Source of the DNA: Tetracentron sinense
Taxonomy: Eukaryota; Streptophyta; Magnoliopsida; Trochodendrales; Trochodendraceae
Assembly: GCA_015143295.1 (NCBI GenBank)
Contig: JABCRI010000989.1
Coordinates: forward strand, 1 to 64,000
Length of the DNA stretch: 64,000 bases
Reading direction: 5' to 3'
The notes beneath the pieces were generated by a model. That model made no database searches. It was given only the letters and a program-made list of their open reading frames with translations, and was not told the origin of the DNA. The first letter of the stretch is position 1; each line of letters starts with the position of its first letter. Of this stretch, positions 43,681 through 54,488 are shown in pieces. Both the position numbers and the translations under genes were made by a program.

Positions 43681-44378
43681 AATGAGGGTGATATTCTCTC
43701 TCATTCTACTGAGTATCATCACATAGTGGGTGCCCTTCAATAGTTGACTCTTACTCAGCCGAACATCGCCTATGTCGTCCACCATGCTGCTCAGTTTAGG
43801 CACACTCCTCAGGCACCACATCTTATTGCTGTGAAACGAATTCTTCATTACCTGAAAGGCTCTCTTGGCCTTGGTATAAGATTCCATTGATCTCGTGGTC
43901 CATTACATCTTCACGCCTTCTCTGACGCTGATTGGGCGGGCTCCCCTGACAATCGTCGCTCTACATCTGGCTATTGTGTGTATTTGGGACCCAATCTCAT
44001 TTCTTGGAGTGCCAAGAAACAGCCTACCGTCTCCAAATCAAGTGTCGAGTCCGAATATCACTCACTGGCCTATACTTGTGCTAAGACTATTTGGATACGC
44101 CATATCCTACGTGAACTCAATATTACTGATCACTCTCCTATGACTCTCTATTGTGACAATTTGACTGCTACCTATATGGCTACTAATCTGGTTTTCAACG
44201 CCCGAACGAAACATATTGAACTTGACTACCATCTTGTTAGGGAACGTGTTTCAAATGGTAGCCATCTCGTGCGCTTTGTTCCCTCTGTTGATCAAATCGC
44301 TGATATCTTCACCAAAGAGCTGCACAAACAGCATTTTCTCTATCTTCATCCCAAACTTATCGTTGCTAGACCACCAAG
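43681..44378 (+). pseudogene. Copia RNase H
   Basis: SDADWAGSPDNRRSTSGYCV, SWSAKKQPTVSKSSVESEYH and LYCDNLTATYMATN give the RNase H catalytic Asp, Glu and Asp. HIELDYHLVRERV and ADIFTKEL follow, as in most Ty1/copia elements. Stops at 43739 and near 43890 break it upstream. Confidence 0.92.
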
Positions 44379-44390
44379 TTTGCAGGGGAG
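44379..44390 (+). other. Copia polypurine tract
   Basis: The sequence tttgcaggggag lies directly before the 3' LTR, as expected for the plus-strand primer. Confidence 0.75.
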
Positions 44391-44599
44391 TGTAAAGCCA
44401 CAAACAGATTTTATTTACTTCTAAACTTACATTATCTCCTTTCATACTTACAACTTGATTCTTTGAGGGATTGATTTTTGTAATTGATTATCTCCCTTAA
44501 TTAAGGGATTGATTATTGTAATTGCTTAGAGTCCAAGCATCACTGTATAATAAATGTACTTCCAATACTCAATAAAACTCACGGATTCATATCTCTTCA
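44391..44599 (+). repeat. 3' LTR of the copia element (209 bp)
   Basis: It begins tgtaaagcca and ends ctcttca, followed by the TSD tacaa. It shows many substitutions and a 55-bp deletion relative to the 5' LTR, and has aataaa-type signals at 44547-44575. Confidence 0.92.
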
Positions 44600-44910
44600 T
44601 ACAATTTTCTACATTTAGTGATTTACTAATCATGTATCCTTGTGTTATTCAACTGAAACGCTTATTTTCTATCCACGAAGTAATCTTGTGCACTACGAAG
44701 GGATTGGGTGTGTGTAGGGTGCATGTTATAGTGTATGGGTGTGTTTGTGTGAACCAAAAAATAACAAAATAGTTTCACATCGGTGGGCTTTAGTATGCCT
44801 AGGTCACCATAAAACCCCACCTCTCCCCTTTTTTTGAGACGGTTGTACGTGTGCTGTGTGCACTAGGCCTTGTGCCAAGGGGTTGGGTGTGTGAGTGTGT
44901 GTTATAGTGT

Positions 44911-45275
44911 ACAGATCGGATCATAGCCAATCACGATTGAACTAGGAGAGTTCAATCGTACCCAGAGGTCAACATGTATCATTTTTAACTTTTATTAACC
45001 ATGGTTAAGATTCAATAGCCCTTAGGGTTCAACAATCTAACATCTTGTTTCAGAAATTCTTTTTTAAAAAAATTTAACCCTAGGGTTAAAATTTCTTAAT
45101 CCTAAGCTTAATTTTTTTCTAATATCTTTTTCAAAAAACCAAGGTTAGATTATTGAACCCTAAGGGTTATGAAATCTTAACCACAGTTTATAGAGGTTAA
45201 AAAGGACACGTGCTGATATGTGGGTGCGATTAAACTCTCCTTGAGTTCAATCACGAATGGGTGTGATTCGATCAC
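44911..45275. mobile_element. G-box foldback MITE, 365 bp, 8-bp TSD tatagtgt
   Basis: The TSD tatagtgt is at 44903-44910 and 45276-45283. The arms contain cacgattgaac and gttcaatcacg, ttaaccatggttaag and aaccacagttt, and CACGTG at 45207-45212. It is homologous to 35655-36039. Confidence 0.87.
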
Positions 45276-45419
45276 TATAGTGTGTGGGTGTATTTTTGTG
45301 TTAAACCAAAAAAAAAAAAGGTATATCTCATGTAGGACATGCTGTTGTATTCGTCATATTCCATATGGCACTTAGTCATCTCTACCTTGTTGAGAGTCAG
45401 CACCTTGGAAAGAAACAGA

Positions 45420-45720
45420 GGAGTTCATTCAATGACTCCGTGATCGCCCTCTGAACAATTAGAATAAGGTAACGCTTGAAAATAAGTTTTGTACTCTATT
45501 AATTTTCCAGACCTTCTAGTCGGGTGGGCGCGGCCAGTCTTTTGGCCAAATTGCCCTAAAAACCGTATGTACGGGTCTCCCCGCATGCGGCTCACGCCAT
45601 TTGAGGTGGCCAAGCTCGGCATTCATATTCATTTGCAAATCCTATAGTGAAATTGAGACTGCCCAACGTCGGAAGCTAATTTATGTTTAGGCAGCACTGT
45701 CTGTCGTACTGTATACTCTA
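45420..45720 (-). pseudogene. Organellar group II intron 3' end (probable mitochondrial DNA insert)
   Basis: On the minus strand, 45593-45560 is a 34-nt segment with the features of group II intron domain V: GAGCCG with the AGC triad, a GCGGG/CCCGT upper stem closed by a GAGA (GNRA) tetraloop, an AC bulge, and a lower arm ending CGGTTT. A hairpin with GGGC/GCCC and GGCC/GGCC pairs follows at about 45555-45525, in the place of domain VI. The upstream ...CTCAAATGGCGT and downstream ...AAAATTAATAGAGTAC sequences have an organellar look. I do not know the host gene. Confidence 0.6.
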
Positions 45721-46138
45721 TCTATTCATTGATACATTGGCTCACTCCCATCAATGCCCTTGTACAATAAGAAATGCCAAATAAAAAGACAAAAACAATA
45801 TATTTATATATAAAGTAAGATTTTAAAACATTCTTTCTCCTATTTTGCTTGAATAGTACAACTCCTTTTGTGAGTCAAATTAAAAGTAAAAAAGAATTCA
45901 AATTTTTTTTATAAAAAGATTTCTTGATTTCTTTTCTCAATCTCTTCTGTCAAGAGTTGAATATTCTTCAGTCATCCTCTCTCTTCTTGAAATTGATAGA
46001 AATTTAAAGAATATTAAAGGAAAATCATAGAGAGGATAATCCTCTATCATATATGGTATATGGAAACAATTCTTAAAGTGGTCTTGACGATGCAGTCTAA
46101 ATCCAAAATTGCTTGAGACGCCTTTTGAACCACCCACT
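45721..46138. other. A/T-rich intergenic, nothing recognised
   Basis: The only frame (45937-46137, minus) has no domain. The left part may still belong to the organellar insert. Confidence 0.35.
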
Positions 46139-46305
46139 AGGGGTGGTGTGGTTGGCTTAGCATCCCAAGTTTGCTATATGTGGTCGTGTGTCCAACTCTC
46201 ACTCCTTGGCATCTTAGGGAAAATTTTGAATGGATCAGTGCGGATAACGGAAGGGACCAGTCCTTAGCTCAATGGCTTTGGGACACTCTCCATTAATAAA
46301 AATAA
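46139..46305 (+). mobile_element. tRNA-derived SINE
   Basis: The head tggttggcttagcatccc has A-box features, and tgtccaactctcact resembles a B-box. The body shares 'tgcggat' to 'ggctttgggacac' with 30215-30310, and the tail is taataaaaataaaaa. Confidence 0.68.
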
Positions 46306-46804
46306 AAAATTTTGAATCTCAAAGAGGATGGTGTGAGACTAGTAAATTTGTACCAGTATTTTTTTTCTACTGTAATTAAATATCAACAAAAACAAAAATG
46401 GGGTACTTTGACCATTTGAAAAGAAGGGTGAGAACAAGTAGAAACCCAAAAAGTATGGTAGCTAACAAGTATATCCCTTTTCTACCAAAAAAATAAACAA
46501 GTATATCCCCAGTATAATTGTTAACGATGGCTCTAGATCTTTTCGCTAGAGAGTAGAAGGATAATGATTTCCAACCTAACTCTTCTTTAAAATGACGGAA
46601 ATAACTCTACTTTATGAACTTAATCAAATACTTCTTTACTATTATAATGCGAGAGCCTTGGGGCGGATGAATTTTTAAAAATTTCTAAACTACCCTTATA
46701 TTAAAACAAAACATTGATTTAATGTTTTATTTTAATTCCCAAAATACCTCTTGCCTTTAATTAATGTTTTAATTTAATTCCCAAATTACCCTTGCTCATC
46801 TATC

Positions 46805-47045
46805 AATTTAGAATCACAGCTAATCGCGATTGAACTCGGGGAGAGTTCAATCGCACCCACAGGTCAACACATATCCCTTTTAATTCCTATTAACTGTGGT
46901 TAACTCTTTCCTCTCGCGCTCACGTACATTGCACGTGCCACTAGCTAATTCAGTCACACCTGCAGGTTAACACGTGTCCCTTTTCACTCCTATTAACTAT
47001 GGTTAACTCTTTCCCCCTCGCTCTCACGTGCATCGCACGTGCCAC
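46805..47045. repeat. Two half copies of the G-box foldback MITE, tandem
   Basis: Two adjacent blocks each have 'caggt(c/t)aacac', 'cctattaactgtggttaact' or a variant, and 'gcacgtgccac'. The first starts with the gattgaac arm of the complete elements. CACGTG occurs at 46971-46976 and in the flanking 'gcacgtgcc' words. Confidence 0.7.
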
Positions 47046-48634
47046 CCACTAGTGAAAGATAATAAAAAAATGAAAAAAGTTATCAAACTGTTAAACTCAC
47101 TCGCTTTCATTAAAGTTAACATTTCTCATAAAGAGCCGTGCTAGTGCCTTACTCTTACGAGTATCCTATTCTCAACCAAAAACTAATATTTTCCTTGCTT
47201 TCAATCAAAAACCAATACCTGATCTTGCTTCAACACGTGTTAAGTTTGGGTTGAGAGTAAGGAATGCCTTATATCTCATGAGTGCATTTGTTGTTCTAAA
47301 CTCAGGTGCAAATGCCCTGTCAGTTGAGATATCTAGTGGAAGAGAATATTTTTCGCATTTTCAATATGTGGAGATAACTCACTCATGGAGAGACAAACCG
47401 AGCAGTAAATTTCTTTGTTTCCTTTTGTAAATTAAACTCAAATGTTATTTTGTCTCGTGAGGATTTACTCAAGCTTCTTCTGGTTATTACAAGGAAAGAT
47501 GCGTAGGGATGCAAATATCCCAGGATGTAATTTGTTCCGTATTGGTTTTAATGAACCTAGTCGGGTCGGCCTAAACCCAAGCTTATCGTAAAATAAAATT
47601 TAATAAAAAAAAAAGTTAGCACGCCTCTTCTCATAAATTCACATGCATTTGCGGTTGCAAGTTTTTTTTTTTTTTTTTGGGAAGTCTACCTCTTAAGTTC
47701 TGCAATGATTTTTCCACTCCAACCTAAACAATTATTTTACTAAACCTACAATTTAAAGTGGGACACTAAGTGGTATGAATAAATGATAAATATATAAACA
47801 TAAATAAAGATAATGTGTATAACACTACAACTAAGTTAGTTGTGCATAAACGCAAAAGTCGCCTAATCCATTACTCAAGTGCTGAATCATTTGATCACGA
47901 CCTCGACATCTCCCACAGAGATTTGTTTAGAGATCTCACGACATTTTTGCACCATATTTCTGTCGTTTCCTCCCCCCTAGTCCCAATCCAAATCAAGAGC
48001 AATTTTGAAAATTGAGATTGTATGTAAGGGCGTTTTAGGTACTTGATGTTAATTATTTTTATCTCAGATGGGTCCCACTGTAGTGGTCGTCGAGTCATCG
48101 TTTTCTTTACTTTTTAATTCCCTCTTCTAATTCTAAATGCGAAAGAGTCCGGATTTCCTAACTCAAGTGCCGGAGGAATGCTAACCCTACTCTCAGTCAA
48201 CTTTTATTCTTAGCCTCCACCAAAGCGCTCTCTCTTAAGCAAAATGGACAAGTGGTCGGTAAAGGCTGGGAGTAGGAATTGTTTGAAAGTAGAACTAGCA
48301 CTCTGCATTCACAAAATTGCTTGTCAGCCCGGTAAAACATTGGTAAATATAAAATTTAATCAACATCACTTAAAACAGGGCGTGTTTTGAGAGCTCCGGG
48401 AATCAACTCATATTTAGACTCGTTTTTTAAAACAAAACATTGATAAAAATAAAGACAAGTTCAACACACAGTAAATATAAGATTTTATGTGATTCACCCA
48501 ATGTGAGCTACGTCCATAGGAACGATGACCTTCTTTACAAATCACAATCGAAAGGTGCAAACTACAAATGATTCTCTCCTCACTGATCTCTCTAACAGAA
48601 TAAACCCTAGACCAAAAATAATTATATATATATC

Positions 48635-48673
<39 letters not shown>

Positions 48674-48734
48674 CCAAAATATTCCCACTACAAAAAGAAA
48701 TCCTACAAAAATCTGTCATAGCCCCCCTCCTCTC
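47046..48734. other. Intergenic; contains an (AT)n run
   Basis: No gene was recognised. A dinucleotide (at)n tract lies at about 48622-48673 and accounts for the Tyr/Ile-rich open frames across it on both strands. Confidence 0.5.
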
Positions 48735-48836
48735 CGAATTTTTTAGAAAAAATATATTCTTTACAAACGGACATAAACATACGTGATAGCCCATTAACTT
48801 AGCCTTCAAATTTTTTTTGGCTCTGCCCCTGATTGG
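48735..48836. repeat. Truncated end of a hAT-like MITE
   Basis: The sequence 'tctttacaaacggacataaa' through 'ggctctgcccctga' matches the right half of the MITE 34619-34898 (tttataaatggatacaaac ... tagctccgccccta). The other end is missing. Confidence 0.6.
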
Positions 48837-48940
48837 AGTCCAACTCAAACTAAATACAAAAGAACTCTGCAAAAGCATTAATCCCTTAAATTTAGGATAA
48901 AGCTTCTTAGACCCCCTTAGTGTCAGAGACCATGCTCTAA

Positions 48941-49000
48941 GAGCATGGGATTTCAGGTGGGGCCTACCATGTGAAATGGGCCCCACCTAAAATCCAATGC
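48941..49000. repeat. 60-bp hairpin mini-MITE, second copy
   Basis: The arms ggatttcaggtggggcc and ggccccacctaaaatcc pair almost perfectly around 'taccatgtgaaatg', with a flanking taa on the left. It is homologous to 25945-26006. Confidence 0.7.
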
Positions 49001-49402
49001 CCTATTGTTGACCCAATTAGGGCTAGGGCTAAGAGGATGTGATGGATAGGAGGAATTTCCTCCAGCACTTGCCATAGAAGATCCAGTGTGATGGTATAAA
49101 CGGGCTTGCCTTAAACAGCTCCTCATTACCTCCTAAAAGCGCAGTTGGCTGTGACTAAACCCTTAAAGCAAAGTGGATGATGCTAAATTGGCTGTGCTCA
49201 GCAAAAGAAAGATAAAACCTTTTTTAAGATCGACTCCAACCACATTTTTCCTTTGCTTTCTTTCTCCACCATATGAACTCTCCCACATAAGCTTTTTTTT
49301 TGTTCTCAAAATGGTTATCCAATACCCAAATCACATCCATAAATACATACCCATGCATATATGTGAATGTGACCACTCCATGATCAAAAAACATGATAAC
49401 AT

Positions 49403-49535
49403 GCTTCGGGTACCATAGCATGTTCCGAGTACTGCATATTATAGAAGAAATGATTCCATTGAATTTTGGGTACTATAGCATGTTCCGAGTACTGCATATT
49501 ATAGAAGAAATGATTCTATTGAATTTTTGGATGAA
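49403..49535. repeat. 66-bp tandem duplication
   Basis: Two head-to-tail copies start 'gggtaccatagcatgttccg' and 'gggtactatagcatgttccg' and run through 'gaagaaatgattc'. Confidence 0.9.
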
Positions 49536-49746
49536 TTACATTGACCCTTAGCCCGGGTGTATATATAAATAGAAAAATACATCCAAATATAAAAATTCCA
49601 CTAAATCTCAATCTAATCAAATCTTATCAAACTTATATAATATAAATATATTCAAATTCAAATTTACTTGTGATGATATATAATGTATCTGATCTTGTTA
49701 TTACCATGAAGTTACGGAGCCGAACATATTCCTGCATACATATATG
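49536..49746. other. A/T-rich intergenic, nothing recognised
   Basis: No gene or repeat was seen. Confidence 0.4.
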
Positions 49747-50266
49747 TAGGGGTGTAAATGAGCCGAGCTGGGCACCACTCGATCTCGGCTCGTTGGAATT
49801 TTACAGATGCTCAGGCTCGGCTTGGCTCAACTCGTCCACAAATTGTTGAGCTCGAGCTCGGCTCAGCTCGATAATTTTTTTTTTTAAAATAGATTGATAA
49901 GCACTAAATTCAATAAAAAAAAACTTAAAAGAATATTTTTTTTTGGGATGCCATGTGACTCACGTGAAAGCTTGAGTTAAAACTTAAACGGAAATAATTA
50001 AGTTAATGTATACTAAATATATTATATAAAAAAAAAGATATACTAAATATATAATATAAATTTAACTTTTAAAGGGTATTATTAACATTAATCCAACCGA
50101 GCCGAGCCAAGCCAAGCTGAGCCACCTATTGTTCCGGCTTGGCTCGTTTATTTTTCGAGCTCACTTTTAAGGCTCAGCTCGGCTCAACGAGCCTGAAGTA
50201 AAAGCTCAAGCTCGGTTTATTTCGAGTCGAGTCGAGTCGAGTCGGCTCGGCTGGTTGACACCCCTA
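49747..50266. mobile_element. hAT-like MITE, 520 bp, in the bZIP upstream region
   Basis: The termini TAGGGGTGTAAATGAGCC and GGTTGACACCCCTA are inverted, with sub-repeats of 'gagccgagc' and 'ggctcggct' in the arms. The flanks catatatg (49739-49746) and catacatg (50267-50274) are an 8-bp TSD with one mismatch. It ends about 165 bp before the TATA box of the bZIP gene. Confidence 0.85.
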
Positions 50267-50431
50267 CATACATGATATGCATAACCTTGTGCTTACATTA
50301 CATACACGCTTGGAAATGCAAGATATTCTAATGGTAAGTTCATTGAAAAAAGTTCATTGTATGGTGCTGAAGAAATTCCCAAATAGTATTTACTCTAGTT
50401 GCTGCAGGTGGACCACTTCTCTTTTTTATCC

Positions 50432-50438
50432 TATAAAA
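50432..50438 (+). promoter_or_regulatory. TATA box of the bZIP gene
   Basis: TATAAAA is followed after about 25 bases by a C/T-rich leader (ccctccccttctctctc), a usual plant start region, and lies 126 bp before the ATG. The leader after it has no upstream ATG except one at about 50455, probably before the transcription start. Confidence 0.75.
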
Positions 50439-50563
50439 ACACCCTCCACTCCTCATGCTTCCCTCCCCTTCTCTCTCAAAACTTTGCAACTCTTTTCCCT
50501 CACCTGAGCTTCCTCTTCTCTAAACACAGTATCCCTTGAGAAGTTCACGTCAAAATTCAAGGC

Positions 50564-51154
50564 ATGCAGCCAGGTGAGGTCGCGGGACTCCATTATCTTG
50601 CTCCTGCAAACTCAATCCCATATCCGTCTCAGTTTAATGAGATGCAGAACAACATACCAACTTTCAATTTTAGCAGATTCTTGAGGCCTTTACCCAATTT
50701 TCAGATCCCTCCTCCAGTCCATGAATTCACTTCACAGTCAACATGTCTCAGCAATAACTCGACTTCTGACGAAGCAGATGAGCATCAACTAAGTATCATC
50801 GATGAGAGGAAACAGAGGAGAATGATATCTAATAGAGAATCCGCTCGCAGATCAAGGATGCGCAAGCAGAAGCATCTGGATGAGCTCTGGTCGCAGGTTG
50901 TTCGCCTCCGAAATGAGAATCAACAGCTTATTGACAAACTCAACTACATTTCAGATCAACAACACCAGGTTCTCCAGGAGAATGCCCAGCTCAAAAAAGA
51001 AGCTTCAGAACTTCGCCAAATACTCACCAACCTGGAATTTGACAACCCTTACACCGCTTTGAGAGAACTGGATGAGGTTCCCTGCATCACAGCTCACCTC
51101 AGAGCAGAATCCTCAAACCAATTTATCACTAGTTCCATGGATTTGCTTCATTGA
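50564..51154 (+). CDS. bZIP transcription factor, bZIP43-like (group S type)
   Basis: The 196-residue, intronless protein would bind DNA as a dimer in the nucleus, with ACGT-core sites the known targets of this class. Residues 82-101 are the basic region with the invariant N90-x7-R98 (NRESARRSR). The zipper follows in heptads at L108, L115, L122, I129, V136, L143 and L150, unusually long for a plant bZIP, as in group S. The N-terminus MQPGEVAGLHYLAP and the stretch NNSTSDEADE before the basic region match bZIP42/43-like proteins. It starts at the first ATG of the C/T-rich leader. No conserved upstream peptide ORF of the sucrose-regulated S1 type was seen. The frame is intact and probably functional. 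Confidence 0.94.
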   Translation: MQPGEVAGLHYLAPANSIPYPSQFNEMQNNIPTFNFSRFLRPLPNFQIPPPVHEFTSQSTCLSNNSTSDEADEHQLSIIDERKQRRMISNRESARRSRMRKQKHLDELWSQVVRLRNENQQLIDKLNYISDQQHQVLQENAQLKKEASELRQILTNLEFDNPYTALRELDEVPCITAHLRAESSNQFITSSMDLLH

Positions 51155-52511
51155 GATGGGGGCATGTTATTTTTCCTCTTTTTTTTTTTTTTCTGTAATT
51201 TTAGTTATGCCCCTACTGTCCCATATGAAGATTAATAAGTCTTTGCCTTCCCTTGAACTGTATGAGACCAAAAACAGACAGCAGAATAACAGCTTTTGAG
51301 CATCTTATTCCAACATAAGCTTAACTCTGATGTCACATATTTAAGTATGAGGTTGCAGGTGTCTCTGTGGTTGTACCGTGCATTTAATAATATTCCACTA
51401 TGCCAAACCTGTTGTTACCTATTCTCGCCGCATAAACATCTTGTAGCTTCTAGAGCAAAATATTTGAGTATGATGATGAATGCACTGGCCAGTCAGAGAC
51501 ACACAAGTGACTCCATCCATCATGACCCTTTCTTCATTGATCATTTTGAGAGCCCCACCAGCCTTGATCATATTCACCAGAAACCTGAATCAGAAGGCCC
51601 AATGAAGACATAAGTTGGGTAAAACAAAACTCAATATATCATTGCTAGAAAAGAAAATATTAATTCCATCAGGCATACTAAGCAGAAGGAGGAGTGAGAG
51701 GGCCTTGATGTGGACATGGTCCAGTAACTCTGAAGGGAGGTCCATGGTCAGTCCAATAACAGGAGCAGATGGTGGTGGAGGTGATGGTTGTGGTTCATTA
51801 CACAGTACCTACCATAAGAAGCAAAAACATTTGAAAAGGATATCCACTGAAAGCCCTAGTACTGTACCTAGTTTTTTGTGACAGCATCAATGCCTGCCCT
51901 AACTTGGTTCAACTGAGCTTCTTTTTTACTATTTTGGACTGGGTCCAGCCAAGCCTTTGCTTTGGTTGTCACTCGTATTGTATATCTATCTTTTGCAATG
52001 CTATATTTTATTTCCTTGGCAAGACCCCATGAAATTTCCAGGCGTTTTCTTCTCTTTATTTTTGCTTCTTTTCTCCTTGAACATTTTATTTCTAGTGACA
52101 TTAAATTGGAGCATTTCCATGGAAGGTGCACAATGCTCAGTGGTTCTGTTTTGATACAATTTTCAGGAAATACATATGTTTTTCTCAAGAAACAATGTCA
52201 TGCTTTGCTTTTACTAGAGAACACGAAGAAATCAGGATTCCAACAGTGGAAGGTGTGTGATGTGCAGAATTACCTTTCTCTTTATATGTACACATTAAGC
52301 TTTATGACCATGGCTTTCCTGTAAAAGATCCCAAACAGGATATCCATATTTGTACTATATGTACATGACAATGTAGGAAAATCTTCAAGTGCATACTCTT
52401 TAAGTTTCATAACAGGAACATCTTTGCGTGTTAACTTTCCAGCTAGAATTTTGGAAATCTTTCAAAATTTGTGAAGACTTTGTGTTCTTGTTAACTAGGA
52501 CAGATACTAAC
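51155..52511 (+). other. 3' flank of the bZIP gene
   Basis: T-rich sequence right after the stop (51180-51195), then unique sequence with small frames on both strands and no recognised domain. It may hold a 3' UTR, but no further gene can be supported. Confidence 0.35.
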
Positions 52512-52800
52512 AGCAGTAATTCGTGACTTTTTTGTCAAACGATTAATTCATTAAGTAGTCATGACTTTTTGAAAATATCACGATTTTTTTAGAAAATTGC
52601 GAAATTCGCAAATCCAACACAAACTATGCACAACTACTTACGATCACAAATAAATTACTGACATATGAAATTTATTTTTTAATTTTTTATAATAAGTAAT
52701 ATTTTATTAATTTATCTTTCCCAAATTTATCCCAATTTTTCTTCTAACTTTTGCAGATCTTTCTGAACTTTTTCCTAGCGAATAATTCCCAAACTCCGAA
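52512..52800. repeat. Degenerate relative of the hAT-like element at 54211-57158
   Basis: 'gtgactttttt' followed by 'aacgattaattc' matches the reverse complement of 57080-57115, and the right part 'gcgaataattcccaaa' matches 'gaataatttgggaatta' near 57070. The termini are eroded. Confidence 0.55.
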
Positions 52801-53044
52801 TTGGTGACTACGGATATATTTCATAGAATAATAAAATAATAAAAGAGAAAAAAGAGGTAATCAAAACCAGATTTTAACAGCATTAACTAATATTCCGATC
52901 ATATTCTCTGGTGATACTTGATAGAATCTGATAACCTTACATTAGAAGCTGATAAAAATATTTATATGTATAAGCTGAATAAATTGACATATCATTGATA
53001 CTTGCTCGACAACGATTAAGTCTGAGACCCAAGGCATGAAGTAT

Positions 53045-53880
53045 GAACACACTTGCAAATCCACTTGAGGTTACTCATTTCTTCAATTCATTAGTCCATA
53101 TTTATCTGTACACACTTGCAAAACCACTTGAGGTTACTCATTTCTTCAATTCATTACTCCATATTTACCTGTGCTTTTAATTAGTCAAGGATAATTATCT
53201 AGACAATTGAGTTAGAAATGCTCCTGATATCCTATATCACAGCTCCTTAGATTATTCAATAGAGTTATGTACAGAAAACAGAATGCATCTAGTAGCAATT
53301 CTCCAGAACTCCTATAGCACATATCCTTGTATTAATCAATAGAGTTATGTACATAGAACAGGATGCATCTGTCTCTGCATTTTGTCGCTCACCAAGAAAG
53401 AAGCATTGGCTCTCTTTAGTCTTTACAATACCCAACTGATCCTTTTCCTCTCATTGTTGTCTCGGATAAATTGGGTATGTTTCTTCATAATCCGTGCATT
53501 CCAGGAGTTAGAAACAGGTTTTAAAATTTAAATAGCAGAGACCTTATGTGGTACAGCGGTAAGAAGAAACAGTCAACGAGTGCCGCCAATTTATGACAAT
53601 AACTAACTAGATACAAAGAATAGATTAAAGCAATTTTACATGGGCCAAAAACAAGGCTCAATTGTCAGCCAAATAATGGAAAATTTAGACACATCACTCC
53701 TTCCCAATGGATAGAAAACTTAGAAGGCTTCAACTAGCAATGTATACAACTAAGGCAGTTCAAAAGCAATAATACATACTTTTGGTCAGAAATAGACTGA
53801 GTGCTTGTACATAGTTCAAAAGCAATAATACATACTTTTGGTCAGATATAGACTGAGTGCTTGTACATTTCGTAGATGTA
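53045..53880. repeat. Cluster of short direct duplications
   Basis: Three pairs occur: 'cacacttgcaaatccacttg' and variant (53048/53112, 64 bp); 'caatagagttatgtaca' with flanks (53258/53338, about 80-106 bp); 'aaaagcaataatacatactt' (53760/53815, 55 bp). The intervening sequence is unique and has no coding frame. Confidence 0.8.
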
Positions 53881-54488
53881 AGAGAATAATAGTTTAGCTC
53901 CAGCATTAGGCCTTCCCTCATTCAAGGCCACAACCTCAACTCCTGGTAAGAAGGTAACAAGCAATTCTAAGTAAAATGCACTCTTAACTCTTCAGTTTCA
54001 GATGGGAAATAGACTGAAGAAAAAATTCCAGTCAAGAATCAAGGTCAGTCCAGGACCTAAGGTAGGATAAGATGATGATGATGGAAAGAGTAATAGTACC
54101 TGATATGCAGCGATTGACAAAGGTGAGCTATCTCAGAGAAGCCAAACAATGTCCAAATAAGGCTGGCCAGGTTTCACCTGTGACCCAATTAGATTACCTA
54201 TAGTTAGAAGCATAGTAACAAAGTCGTGGTTTGGAAATAATTCAGTGGGGGTCTAGTTCGGAAAAAATCGGCAGAATTTGGTATAGTCGGGAAAACTTTG
54301 GAGAAAACGGAAACAATAATTTTTTTGAAAAATAATTATAAAGAGAAAGTAACATGATACCAACCGTAGTTATCAGGCTGGAGTTCGAGAATTATTCGGC
54401 TAAGAATTTTTATTTTGGGAAAAATTGGTAAAATTTGAAAATAAATTGGTAAAATATTGGGTAAGATATGAAAAAATATTAAATAAGA

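Larger units (their letters stand above)
38446..44599 (+). mobile_element. Ty1/copia retrotransposon, complete but inactive, with nested insertions
   Basis: Perfect 5-bp TSDs tacaa lie at 38441-38445 and 44600-44604. The order is 5' LTR, PBS tggtatcagag (initiator tRNA-Met type), gag with CCHC knuckle, protease, integrase, RT, RNase H, PPT and 3' LTR, as in Ty1/copia. The short LTRs and the sequence of pol suggest the Ale/Retrofit group, which I cannot confirm. Many stops and the diverged LTRs show an old insertion. Nested in it are a Tourist-like MITE (38575-38820) and a gypsy solo LTR (40568-41695). Confidence 0.95.

Noticed and set aside
48414..48986. 190-codon minus-strand ORF
   Set aside because: It runs through an (at)n microsatellite and a MITE hairpin, and the Tyr/Ile run comes from the dinucleotide repeat. 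No domain is visible.
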